From the NCBI GenBank assembly GCA_033296885.1, contig MU863959.1:1-64000 (forward strand): a stretch of DNA of 64,000 nucleotides. The letters run 5' to 3'. Positions 22,219 through 31,828 of this stretch are shown here, piece by piece (the first letter of the stretch is position 1; each line of letters begins with the position of its first letter). Both the position numbers and the translations under genes were made by a program. The DNA is from Triangularia verruculosa (taxonomy: Eukaryota; Ascomycota; Sordariomycetes; Sordariales; Podosporaceae). The notes below the pieces were generated by a model. That model was given only the letters and a program-made list of their open reading frames with translations, was not told where the DNA came from and did no database searches.

Positions 22219-23442
22219 CGTCGTCAGTCGCAGGTAAGCTTGAAACAAGCAAGAAAGGGAATGTGAGGAGAACGGAGATGAAAGGGGGCAATAGGAGAAA
22301 AAGGAAGCGAGCAAAGAGAATAGTTATGGCCCTCCGGCGGCAGACACCAAAGCTCCTCGTGGCCAGGGACGTCCTCTCAGTGTGGCCATGATGTAGTACA
22401 GAGGCCCACACTTACGAAATATCTTCATCAGGGCTCGCTCCCCTCGGACTTTCAGAGTTCAGGTGCGATACCGCCGGTAGTCTCGGCCGTCAAGTTTTTT
22501 CTTTTGTAATTTCCATGTCCCCATAATTGAAGGACCGGCTCTCTTAGTGTGGAGCAAACTACCTTAGTTGGGGTTAGGATCATGGAGAAGAACATGATGG
22601 AGTGAGAAGAAGATGAAAAGTCTAAAGCTTGCTAGATGAGGCTATGAGGTAGTAGTGTATGGTTACATTTCGTGTATTCCTGCGGCGATCGGAACCGAAG
22701 AGAATCATAGCTTCCGAAAGCCGAGTGCCGAAAGGGCTCAAAGTCACTCATGTGCAACTAGGTATTCGGGAAAAAGGCTCGCATTAAGAGTGGATCTACA
22801 GAAGCGAAGACGATATTTTCGATCCAGGATGATGGAAGCCTCGGTGGGGAGTCTATATAGGGATACCGAGGAACCAAATGGCATATACAGAGTTCCGCAG
22901 TAAGCAAAATGAGACTATGAACTTACTAGCTACCTACCTAATTTTCATGAGAAGCAATCACAATCATAGTTTGTGTAGATACCTTTTGACTACACCGCAC
23001 CATTCTTCAGAAGCAGCCTTCGACCAGTATCTCTCTCAGAGGTTTTGATCAGATGTTCGCCGCACGGGTATCCCGGCAACACTAATGTATATGTAAGGTT
23101 CTGATCAGGGGTTCTTCTCATGGGCACCTGTTCCGTCGCACTAATGTAGTGTACTAGATAAGATGTGATATTAGTCTCCGTCTTGGCATTATAGTCTCCG
23201 GCTTGGCTACCACGCTCCTTCGAATCCTCCTACTCCATTCTCGTCAGTTCTCTTATGTATTCGGTCACTCATGCGATAAGATACCTACCTAGGTACCTAT
23301 GTACCTCAAATGTTCTACCTGTCCCTCCCTTGTTCTACCTCCCACTTCCCTCCATCCACGCCGTACAAGTAGTCACCCCTTTAACCTACCCCTTTCCATC
23401 TCACCCAGAGTCATTCATTTCACCAGAAACGCGAACCACAGC
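22219..23442. other. Divergent intergenic region, chitinase / secreted protein
   Basis: 1.2 kb between two divergent secreted-protein genes, so a candidate shared promoter. It holds an imperfect duplicated block around 23047-23150 (two GATCAG..TTC....ACTAATGTA copies) and a second short duplication (TAGTCTCCGTCTTGGC / TAGTCTCCGGCTTGGC) near 23172-23205. No RNA gene or ORF supported. Confidence 0.5.
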
Positions 23443-24236
23443 ATGAAGTTCTGGGCCCTCCTGGCGCTCGCCGCCTCCATTTCCGCCATCCCCTTCGAAG
23501 GCGGTATACTACACAAACGTGCAGGCGCGAGAATTCACATCGGATATCGCATCGTCTCAAAGGTTCGTCTACTCCACCTAAACCCAACCAAGCCAGCTAG
23601 TAGCTAACACCGCCTTCCCCCTCCCTCAGGAAGAAGCCGACGCCATCAACGACAACGACGGTAAAGCCGTGCAGTCCCGCGGCACTATGGGCCGCCAGCT
23701 CGGGACAGGGACCTACATCTCGCCCGCCTTCCACGACTTCCCCGACTATGACCCCTCCAAGGGCCTCCCCTGGGACTGCGCCGTCACCATCGACGCCGAC
23801 GACTGGGCGGGCCTCAAGAAGGCTTGGATCCCGAAGATGTTCGAGTTCCCCGAGGACAAGGAGAAGAACCCGGATAAGTGCAAGCCGCTGCCGCTGTGGA
23901 CACCGAGATGGGGTGCGTGCCTCTCTTCTTTCCTTATTCCCGATCCGAGGCAACACATACTAACGCCCGCCATCTTTAGTCGCAAACCGCAAGCGCTTCC
24001 TCAAGCACCTTGACCCCACCTCGACACCCGAGAACACGGTGCTCTTCTCGGTGGTGCTCGGGCACGAGGAGAAGCAGCAGGCCCTGATCCCGAAGGATAT
24101 CATTGGCAGCGTCGACGTGTACCTCGCGCAGTGCGCCGAGCGTGGGACGGAGTCGAATGCGCAGATTGGCGAGCTTGGGACGGTGGATTGGGGGCTGAAG
24201 GATCTGAATGGCTGGGGGTTGGGGGTGGGGGCTTAG
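23443..24236 (+). CDS. Small secreted protein, possible ADP-ribosyltransferase-like fold
   Basis: Three exons, 23443-23562, 23630-23912 and 23980-24236, give 219 aa. MKFWALLALAASISAIPF is a signal peptide, followed by a possible Lys-Arg processing site (HKRAG). The mature part begins HIGYRIVSKEEADAINDNDG, then LGTGTYISPAFHDFP, WDCAVTIDADDWAGLKKAWI, and ends QIGELGTVDWGLKDL. The pattern of an early Arg-containing strand, a G-T-Y-x-S-P turn and a late Glu is reminiscent of secreted fungal ADP-ribosyltransferase-like or related toxin-fold proteins, but this is a tentative resemblance and catalytic residues cannot be assigned. It stands divergent to the chitinase gene, which may mean co-regulation. 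Confidence 0.8.
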
Positions 24237-25524
24237 TTGGTAGGTGGAGGAAGAGTAAAAGAGGAAGTGGACGGGAGGGGGGTTGGAAGGGAGTCGGGTC
24301 CGGTGTGTTGGGCGGGATTCGTTCTGCTCGGCCGTTTTCTCTGAGGTATTTTGGCGATTGGTACGTGTTTGGCTTGTGGCAGTGTTAAGTGGATCTCGAG
24401 TCCCGATCCCAGCTGAGAATGTGCCGATCAGGTCCTTTGCTGTCAAAAGGAGAAACCGTATGATTTATGCTTCTATGTACGGTCCGTGGATCCCGGTGCA
24501 AGCCCTCAACATACAATTTGCAGATCTAGCATCACCTGATGTCAGACGGCTCTGCCTGGCTGCAAGCCACGTCTTCCTATCCATCTGTCTGGAATTCATA
24601 GTCATGATGATTTTGGAAAAGGAATTGTTGGATTAGTAAGTAAGCCTAGCGCAGTGCTATAACTTCAAGCCGTCAGGCCTGAGGAGCATTGTTCGTTACA
24701 TTCAACAACCAATATACAAGACATCTTAACCATCATCATACCTGATATACCAACACATCCCAGCCGTCCTGCCGATTCTCGACGTGCTCGGGCACCTCAG
24801 GATCCCAATCACCGCCGATTTGTCTGTCAGGAGAGGTAGATGTTACAGCTTTGCAACGGCATTTATAGGTACCTATATTCTAAAAGTTTAAATATAAACT
24901 AAGCTGGATGTGCCTAAGGTATTCGGACTTCAACACCCCTAACCTCAAGTTCAGGCACGGCACTACCTTGGGTCTCCCAAACACCACATAACCCTCGAAA
25001 AGCCAGCTTCCAGTGAGAGCTAAACAAAACCCGGATATCAAACCACCAGGGTAGCTCTCCAACATCTATGTAAACTGCTGTGGACCGATTGGCTAAAGGT
25101 ACGATGGCTGTGATGCATGAGGTGGCCCTTCTACGTACGGAGGTCTCGGCACTATGCAAGGCCAATAAAGGGCTTAGTAAGAGACGGAGAGTCACTTGAC
25201 CTGGATCAGCGTGAGCAAGTAGCTACTCCAGGAAATACGGCGGAATGGTGGTGGTGGAGGGGGGTCCGTGTGGCAAACCTGGTCATAATGCACGTACTTG
25301 AAAGGAGGCTGCAGAATTATCTGATTCATCTGTTTCTGAGCCAGTTATTGTTATTTTCTTGTAATGCTTCTTAAACGGGGAGGAAGCAGCTTGTACTTAA
25401 GCAAAGAGTTCTGAACCCCCCCAATTGACTGGTCAGATCCCTATTCCAATACTGTAAACAATACTCCTTCGTTCCAATTTATCCTAGGCCTTCTTTCAAT
25501 GGCCCGGATCCGGCCAGGCTCTTT
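24237..25524. other. Intergenic, no gene seen
   Basis: 1.29 kb without a supported gene, RNA or mobile element. It runs into the assembly gap at 25525. Confidence 0.55.
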
Positions 25525-25621
25525 NNNNNNNNNNNNNNNNNNNNNNNNNNNNNNNNNNNNNNNNNNNNNNNNNNNNNNNNNNNNNNNNNNNNNNNNNNNN
25601 NNNNNNNNNNNNNNNNNNNNN
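25525..25621. other. Assembly gap (97 N)
   Basis: A run of 97 unknown bases directly beside the minisatellite, most likely because the tandem array could not be assembled. True gap length is unknown. Confidence 0.98.
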
Positions 25622-25907
25622 TTTGACTCGGCTCGAGAGGTGCGCTCTTTGACTCGGCTCGAGAGATGCGCTCTTTGACTCGGCTCGAGAGGTGCGCTCT
25701 TTGACTCGGCTCGAGAGGTGCGCTCTTTGACTCGGCTCGAGAGATGCGCTCTTTGACTCGGCTCGAGAGGTGCGCTCTTTGACTCGGCTCGAGAGATGCG
25801 CTCTTTGACTCGACTCGAGAGGTGCGCTCTTTGACTCGACTCGAGAGGTGCGCTCTTTGACTTGGCTCGAGAGCTGCGCTCTTTGACTCGACTCGAGGGC
25901 TGCGCTC
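25622..25907. repeat. 26-bp minisatellite, 11 units
   Basis: Eleven head-to-tail copies of a 26-bp unit (TTTGACTCGGCTCGAGAGGT followed by GCGCTC), with variants mainly at GG/AG, CGG/CGA and the GGT/GAT/GCT site; the last two units are the most diverged. Each unit contains the palindrome CTCGAG. Because 78 nt equals three units, the array stays open as a 26-residue repeat (core SQRAHLSSRVKER) in more than one frame, but there is no start, leader or conserved neighbour to suggest it is translated. Confidence 0.95.
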
Positions 25908-26473
25908 TTTGATCCCCGAGTCCGTGACGCCGAGACCCGGGGCCCAGGCATGTGACATTTCTAAAGTTGTGGTTATGTGATTGAGATCTGTTTTTTTCTC
26001 CTCAGGCATGAAACGGGAAGTCTCTTAGCTTCTTTTCTTTCACCCTCACAAAGCATCAAAAAAGCAAGCTCTGGAGACGATAGTGGCTATTGACGTGTTG
26101 CATGCCCGGGACCACCGAAGCCATCAGGGGGTTCAGGCGGCTCGGGAACTGGGCCTACGGCTCTCAAAGACTCTAGGACAAAAAGACCCAACGCAACGGC
26201 CGCGCTGCTTTGATCCCGGGAGCGGGATTGGGTTCAATTGATAAGGTAGGTTCAAGGGCGCAGGCCGGATCCGGAAGATGGAGAGGGAGGCTTAAGGGAG
26301 TGGTATCAAAGGACTCTTGTGTATATAGCCTTAGTAGCCAGCCCAGTTTGCATGGCTGGTTTCGAGATCAATCATAGCTTGACCTTTACGATATTGTTCA
26401 AGTCGCCGAAGTACGTGAACCATCAGTTGTAACCAATTCGACCTATCTCCCTTCCACTTCACTTTTGTTCGCC
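25908..26473. other. Intergenic, promoter of the kinase-like gene
   Basis: 566 bp without an ORF; the last part should be the promoter and leader of the plus-strand gene that follows. Confidence 0.55.
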
Positions 26474-27418
26474 ATGTCGATCGAATCATGCCACGTTAGG
26501 GAATCCATCCGGGAGATCAACGATAATTCCTGGGTCATTGGGGGAAGAATTCTCCTCTCGCGACAGTCATCGCCGCCTCTGTCTGGCACTTTCTGGGGCG
26601 ATGGCACAGGCTCGTTCTACACCATAACCGATGCTCCTCACCCTCCATCCGAATACTTTTCGCTACCGGCCACAAGCCCTTTCGAGAAGGTCTATGATCG
26701 CGGCGAGGTCTCCGCAGTCTGGATAATAGGCGAGGCCGTCCTTAAGGCCAGACGCCTGCAAAAAATGTTCCTGCCCGCAACACGAGAGCATGTTACGTTA
26801 AACGAACTGAAAAAACGATCGCTGAGTTTTGCTATTCCTGAGGTTTACCACCACGCCGAATTTGACGATCGGTACTACCTCTTCCAAAGCAGGATATACG
26901 GCGAAACCTTGGAAAACTTCTGGGTCAAGATGGAAGAGACGGCGAAGCAAAACTGCATCTCCCGAATGGTATCCATCATCAAAGAGCTTATGGTGTGGCA
27001 GGGTCCTAACATATCCGGCGTCGATGGCAAACACCTACCGGACCCATTCATTCTAAAACAGGGGCCAGAGCAGGAATGCAGTCCCGACAAGGTTTTGCGC
27101 GCTTGTCAGGAGCTGGGCATGGATTGCTCAACATTTATGTTCACACATTGCGACCCAGCGCCACCAAACATCATGGTAAATGACAAGGGAGAACTAATCG
27201 GCATCATTGATTGGGAGATCGCCGGATTTGTTCCGAAGGCATGGATCATAACCAAGTTCTACGTCTCGGGTGGACTAGACCTTCCTAGCGCTACTAATGA
27301 TATGGACGAGCGAGAACAGTGGAGAATAGGAGTTGGGGGGGCGTTGGCTCTTAAGGAAAGATTCCCTCATTGTGTACAAGACTGGTTCCGGCGTTATTAT
27401 CCGTCCGGTAAGGACTGA
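26474..27418 (+). CDS. APH-family small-molecule kinase-like protein
   Basis: Single exon, 314 aa from ATG 26474 (an upstream TTG is not a likely start). It has the aminoglycoside-phosphotransferase fold: lysine-bearing N-lobe (AVWIIGEAVLKARR), LFQSRIYGETLENFW hinge region, catalytic loop FMFTHCDPAPPNIMVNDKG (HxD..N) and metal-binding motif LIGIIDWEIAGFVPKAW. Fungi carry many such proteins of unknown substrate; antibiotic resistance should not be assumed. The catalytic loop has HCD where HGD is usual, a common fungal variant. Residues 1-60 are not part of the fold. Intact. Confidence 0.85.
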   Translation: MSIESCHVRESIREINDNSWVIGGRILLSRQSSPPLSGTFWGDGTGSFYTITDAPHPPSEYFSLPATSPFEKVYDRGEVSAVWIIGEAVLKARRLQKMFLPATREHVTLNELKKRSLSFAIPEVYHHAEFDDRYYLFQSRIYGETLENFWVKMEETAKQNCISRMVSIIKELMVWQGPNISGVDGKHLPDPFILKQGPEQECSPDKVLRACQELGMDCSTFMFTHCDPAPPNIMVNDKGELIGIIDWEIAGFVPKAWIITKFYVSGGLDLPSATNDMDEREQWRIGVGGALALKERFPHCVQDWFRRYYPSGKD

Positions 27419-27725
27419 TAGCATTTCGCAACCTGTGGAGCAGGATAGCATTCACGATCTCACGGCAAGGCTTGATGGAGCAGTTCACTGAGGTGGTATT
27501 AAGGGATTACATGTAAACTAGGTAAGGAGCAGGGTGCTCAGGGAGCTTGGCGTGTGAGTCTAACAGGTGGATGGAATGCTCTGGTGGGATATAAATATGG
27601 TCCTGTACGCTCCTTTTGAACCTTTTCTTTTGTTCAGTCATTATCATTTGCTCAATGCTTCAAGATCACTGCGTGGCTTCCAAACTCAACACAACCTTTC
27701 CAATGTATTCCCTATCTACCTTACT
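27419..27725. other. Intergenic between convergent genes
   Basis: 307 bp; 3' flanks of the kinase-like gene (plus) and the small Cys-motif gene (minus). Nothing else seen. Confidence 0.55.
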
Positions 27726-28039
27726 TCAGATTTCAGATTTCGCCTCCCCCTCCCCTTCTGTGATGCTTGGCATCCCCTTCGCCGATCCAAGATTGTCCTC
27801 CTGTACACTTGAGGTGCCTGCACTCGAGCCGGACGGCTTGTTCTCCGTATGTGCGGTGTCCTAGACGTCGTAAGAACCCGATCTCATCGTATTTTCTGAT
27901 CAATGATACTCACCCCATAGTATGGGTTATATTCACGACCAGGAAGCTCCTTGCCACAAGTGGTCCCACCTGCCTTCGGTGCAGCGCAGGTTGAATGATA
28001 TGTAATATTGTTGTATCCACACGTAGTGCAATTCACCAT
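27726..28039 (-). CDS. Small Cys-motif protein, 86 aa, two exons
   Basis: Not apparent as a single ORF. Exon 1, 28039-27914, starts at ATG in good context (CCAACAATGG) and encodes VNCTTCGYNNITYHSTC and GGTTCGKELPGREYNPYYG. A 53-nt GTGAGT..CTAG intron (27861-27913) joins, in phase 0, to exon 2, 27860-27726, which encodes a hydrophilic Ser/Gly/Glu-rich tail ending KSEI. Cysteines at residues 4, 7, 18 and 28 (CxxC...C...C) could bind one metal ion. No signal peptide. Family not recognised. The in-phase splice and the strong start support a real gene, but its function is unknown. Confidence 0.65.
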
Positions 28040-28111
28040 TGTTGGTGTTGAAGGGAATTGTTATGACGGTAGTAGAAATGCTTTACGCTGAGTTTTATTG
28101 ATTGGGTTGCG

Positions 28112-28235
28112 GTTGATGAGCGGGAGAATGACGGGATCTGGGGATTGGGGTTGATTGATCACGTTCAGTTGATGAGCGGGAGAATGATGGGATCTGGAGG
28201 TTGAGGTTGATGAGCGGGAGAATGACGGGACCTGG
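28112..28235. repeat. Three near-identical 30-bp direct repeats
   Basis: Copies of GTTGATGAGCGGGAGAATGA + YGGGAYCTGG at 28112-28141, 28168-28197 and 28206-28235, differing by one or two bases, irregularly spaced (26 and 8 bp). They lie in the upstream region of the small Cys-motif gene, so could be promoter elements; equally they may be a small local duplication. Confidence 0.8.
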
Positions 28236-28287
28236 AGTCTTTTATGTTCAAAGTACTTGCTATCTCGTCGCGCAAACCGACTGACAT

Positions 28288-28728
28288 CTACGCAGGTAAT
28301 GGTATGACAAGGGTCTTGTCACGCAGAAGATAATACGATAGAGGTTTCGTTGTGAACAAAGAGCTTTGCTGCAAGGAGCCTCTGCGTCTCGCAGCCTGTG
28401 TTTCAGTTGCCCTGATGATGTCTGAATCAGAACTGAAAAGATGTGTATCGTCTCCTTCGCCCATCTGATTGCTCATACCATCATCAATTTCATCCCCCCC
28501 AGGCCCTTCACCGTCTTTGATACCACCGCCCCATCCCCACCCTCCCCAAACCCATCTCACACAGCCCCTGATCCCGGAGCTGGTGACCATCACCTGGGCT
28601 TTTCGGCACCAGGCATCGCGGTCTTGCTCAAGTTGCCGGTCAATGGCTGCTGAGCGCTTGGTTGCCAGACGAGCCTCGCGGGCGGCTTGTGACTTTGTTG
28701 AGAGGGACCATGTGGAGAATCTTTTCAC
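28288..28728 (-). pseudogene. Possible relic of a G-protein alpha N-terminus
   Basis: A 146-codon minus-strand frame contains AAREARLATKRSAAIDRQLE followed by QDRDAWCRKAQVMV, which resembles the first helix of G-alpha subunits (RSxxIDRQLxxDxxxxxxxxxxLLLG). It is then replaced by low-complexity Trp/Gly sequence where the P-loop GxGESGKS should be. An upstream ATG (28896) opens a short frame MSVFELDPK, also alpha-like, in a different frame. There is no GTPase domain nearby. I suggest a duplicated and decayed 5' fragment, but the match is short and could be chance. Confidence 0.3.
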
Positions 28729-29432
28729 CTCCCCGACCTTCTCAGATTCGAATTGTGGTGTTGATGATTGAATCCTTTGGTGTTGCTTTGTTTGGGATCC
28801 AGCTCAAAAACCGACATGCTGCGGAGAAAGGCAACGAGATCAAACGGTATGCCGGAGAAACCCCTCGAGCGAGCTCTCCTGCGCTTGGCTCTCCTGGGGG
28901 GTGGGGGAGGGCAGCAGGGGAAGGTGCTTTGTTGTGCTTTAGTTGCCAAAAAACCTTTGTTGTTGGTGTGGCGTTCATTTTGAGAGTATCTCGTCATCCG
29001 AGAGTCCCGATTTCTCAGAGATCATTGTGTCCGTCCTGGATGCTGTTGTGTTGGTGCGAATTACGGGATTCATTTTGCTGGTTTGTTCTATATATCGTAT
29101 GATTAAAGTCTTGGGACTAGGTCATGCACAACGACAGCCAAAAATGAACCGAGAGGACTAAACAGCATCGATGTAAGAAAAGGGGGTGCTGCTGTCAAAT
29201 GTATCGAAGCCGTGCCGCTTCATTCTAGAACACCTAAACTCTCCGAACGAGTGGCTGATGTTCAGGAATACTTCATCTGACACACTGTGACATTCCTCAA
29301 CTTCTGATTGATGAACAACCCCCCTGCACACTTGCACCAACCCGTGCCGCTGGGGGAGGAATGTGATTGGCGCCAGTGGCGTGGCCGACATGTGTGAGTT
29401 GAGCCCCCAATGGGAAGCGTCCCACTAAACTA
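28729..29432. other. Intergenic, no gene seen
   Basis: 704 bp with only short unsupported ORFs. Confidence 0.5.
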
Positions 29433-29732
29433 CATCCAACCCTCCAGGATCACAAGGTCAGGTAACAAGGGGGGGGGCCGCTTCCAATAAAACCAGGGTA
29501 TTACGGTGAGAAATCTGGTAATATATTGTGTGGCTCGCCTTGGCCAGGGGTTGCTGGCTATCCGAGAATATTGGTCTGAGCGTCGAAAGCGGTGGAAATG
29601 TTTCGCGAAGTATACCTCTATAGAAATTACTAGAAGAGTGACCTTATATGACACTTTCGTCAGTGGCTTCCACCCCCCTTGCCGTCGCCCTGGAAAGCCA
29701 CGAAAAATAACCTTTGTGATCCTGGAGGGTTG
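29433..29732. mobile_element. Candidate 300-bp MITE of the Tc1/mariner type
   Basis: The ends are inverted repeats: AACCCTCCAGGATCACAAGG at 29438-29457 and, reverse-complemented, AACCCTCCAGGATCACAAAG at 29712-29731, with three extra bases near the left tip. TA dinucleotides flank exactly at 29431-29432 and 29733-29734, as for Tc1/mariner targets. Interior about 250 bp, no transposase. The interior is not AT-biased, so it is not RIPed. Copy number elsewhere would settle it. Confidence 0.55.
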
Positions 29733-29975
29733 TAGGGTACAGCCAAACCTCGTGGCGGGTGCCGGTTTCCAAAAATAAAGTCTGGACCAGCAGTCAGACG
29801 TTGGAGCATCGGCTATCGGCTGGCTGGTGGAATGGAAGCTTGGAAGAAGAGGTTTGGCGCTTCCATGGTCAGGGGGTGACATTTCTATGCCTGCCAAGGC
29901 CGCCGGATGACTGTGACGCCGGCCAGAAAGCCGGTAAATATGTACAGTCCCGTGCTCAGGGTTCGGTGTGTTCTT
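29733..29975. other. 3' flank of the dihydroorotate dehydrogenase gene
   Basis: Short intergenic segment; nothing recognised. Confidence 0.5.
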
Positions 29976-31445
29976 TCACTGCTTCTTATCTTCGATGGCC
30001 AGCTTCTCCCGCATCTCGTTCTTTAACCGCGTGATAGTCCCGGACCCACCATAGACCATCCCGGTGTAAACCATGGCAACGCTGGCTCCAGCATTGAGAA
30101 CCTTGAGAGCCTGTTCGCCATTGGTGATGCCACCCGTCGCGAAGATGACCTTCTGGTTCTTGCCGAATGCATTGTCGAGGCCTTCAGTCGTGAGCGAGTA
30201 GCTGTCCAACATCTTCCTGTACCTCCCTATCAAGTCCAGTGTCTGACTGAACAGCGCCGGGCCCGAGTAACCACCGTCCTCCATAATATTCTTTTGCTCC
30301 TGGCTCGTCAATCTCACGCCCTCTGGCACCAACCCTGTCCTTTTCTTCGTTGTGTTACCCACAATAACACCATCCACCCCGCTCATCCAAACTGCCTGCA
30401 CCACACCCTCCATCTGGCTGTCGTCATCCTCGTCGGGGCTGACCTTGACCATAACTCTCGGCTTGACCTTTCTCTTGGTCTTCTGTGCCTCCTCCACGAC
30501 AGCACTCAGCAGCGCCGTCAACGGGCCAGTAGCCTGCAAATCTCTCAGACCAGGAGTATTGGGGCTGCTGACATTGACAACCAACACATCCGCATAGGGT
30601 GCCAATCGGTTGACACAGGTGACATAATCCTTCTTGACGGCCTCCACATCCTTTTCATCGGTCTTCTTGTTCTTGGCAATCTGCACGCAGAGCAACCGAC
30701 CATCCTTCAAGCTGCCAACGGGAACAGCCGCCTCTCCGTCAAGCATCTCCTTCTCTGTCAGGCCAATGCTCCGGGCGAATGTTCTCAGTCTCTCCCTCAA
30801 GTGGGCAGCCACAGCGTCGGCGCCCTTGGAGTTGAGACCATATCTGTTGATCAGCCCGTCCGTAGACACAACCCTGAATACCCTTGGCTTGGGGTTGCCT
30901 TCTTGTGGGAGAGGCGTGATACCGCCTACCTCGACAACACCGGCGCCGAGAGCGAATAGTGGATCGGGGATCTCAGCGTCTTTGTCTAAGCCAGCAGAGA
31001 TACCAATTGGGTTGGAGAGTTCAACGCCGAAGACGTTGACGGAGAGAGGCTTGGCGCCGGTGGTGTCAACATCTTGAACGCGCTCGCGGGGGTGAAGGCC
31101 AACGGAGTAGAGAGCTTTCAGGGCGGCAGTGCCGGCGTGGTGAGCATCTTCGGCGTCCGGGAAAAGGACGCGAATAGCTCGTGGAACGAGGTATTTGTGG
31201 AAGGAGGCACGGGTATCGGTTCCGTAGTAGTAGAGGAGAATGGCGGAGGAACCGAGGGCGGCGCTGATCGCTATTGTCTTTGCGCTGGAGCCGCCGCCGG
31301 AGGAGGAGGAGGAGGAGGAGGAGGAAGAAGCAGTCGAGGCGGGGCGTCGGGGGATGGCATGGTTGATTCTTGGAGCGGAATTGCGCGCAAGGGGTCGGAA
31401 AGCGGAGGAGAGCGAATGCCTCGTTCGTAGAAATGGAGTAGCCAT
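29976..31445 (-). CDS. URA9: Dihydroorotate dehydrogenase, mitochondrial class 2
   Basis: Single exon, 489 aa from ATG 31443-31445; the more upstream Met (31481) would spoil the presequence. It oxidises dihydroorotate to orotate with ubiquinone, the fourth step of pyrimidine synthesis, at the inner mitochondrial membrane. Seen: basic mitochondrial targeting sequence (MATPFLRTRHSLSSAF), a poly-Ser tract coded by a GAG-type repeat, a single membrane helix (AISAALGSSAILLYYYG), then the FMN barrel: NPIGISAGLDKDAEIPDPLF, VEVGGITPLPQEGNPKPRVF, GLINRYGLNSKGAD, VVNVSSPNTPGLRDLQ with the class-2 catalytic Ser, VMVKVSPDEDDD and FATGGITNGEQALKVLNAGA. Fully consistent with the class-2 family; intact. Confidence 0.96.
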   Translation of the reverse strand: MATPFLRTRHSLSSAFRPLARNSAPRINHAIPRRPASTASSSSSSSSSSGGGSSAKTIAISAALGSSAILLYYYGTDTRASFHKYLVPRAIRVLFPDAEDAHHAGTAALKALYSVGLHPRERVQDVDTTGAKPLSVNVFGVELSNPIGISAGLDKDAEIPDPLFALGAGVVEVGGITPLPQEGNPKPRVFRVVSTDGLINRYGLNSKGADAVAAHLRERLRTFARSIGLTEKEMLDGEAAVPVGSLKDGRLLCVQIAKNKKTDEKDVEAVKKDYVTCVNRLAPYADVLVVNVSSPNTPGLRDLQATGPLTALLSAVVEEAQKTKRKVKPRVMVKVSPDEDDDSQMEGVVQAVWMSGVDGVIVGNTTKKRTGLVPEGVRLTSQEQKNIMEDGGYSGPALFSQTLDLIGRYRKMLDSYSLTTEGLDNAFGKNQKVIFATGGITNGEQALKVLNAGASVAMVYTGMVYGGSGTITRLKNEMREKLAIEDKKQ

Positions 31446-31828
31446 GTTTGAACGCAGAGCTGGGCCGGGCCAAGCGTTCAATGGCGTCCGAGAGGGAGTC
31501 GTGGGGGTTTCGGTGAGGACGATGACGATGTTTTCTTGGGCTCAGTATTTTTGGGGCTTTACCGCGGTGTCGGCTTGGTTCCTGGCGCTTGCAGGGGTCA
31601 GCCAAGAAGTCACACAGTGTGAGCTGAATGAAAGACGGTGCGCCACAGCTGTCAAGCGCTCAATGCAAGGCACCCCGCATTGTCCCCCTTTGACCATGCG
31701 AGCATCGTCCGATGTATGATGGGAGTTCGAAAGGGTCTCTGGAATAAAACACCAAACGCCATGCTTATGCTAATGAATGCTGTCTAACCTTGAAACTTTA
31801 TCATGATGCTCCCAAGCCAATCCTATTT
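31446..31828. other. Intergenic between dihydroorotate dehydrogenase and Mpv17-like gene
   Basis: 383 bp containing the dehydrogenase promoter and leader and the 3' flank of the Mpv17-like gene. No other feature seen. Confidence 0.55.

Noticed and set aside
25622..25907. CRISPR-like array
   Set aside because: Units are contiguous with no spacers, and the organism is a fungus; it is a minisatellite.
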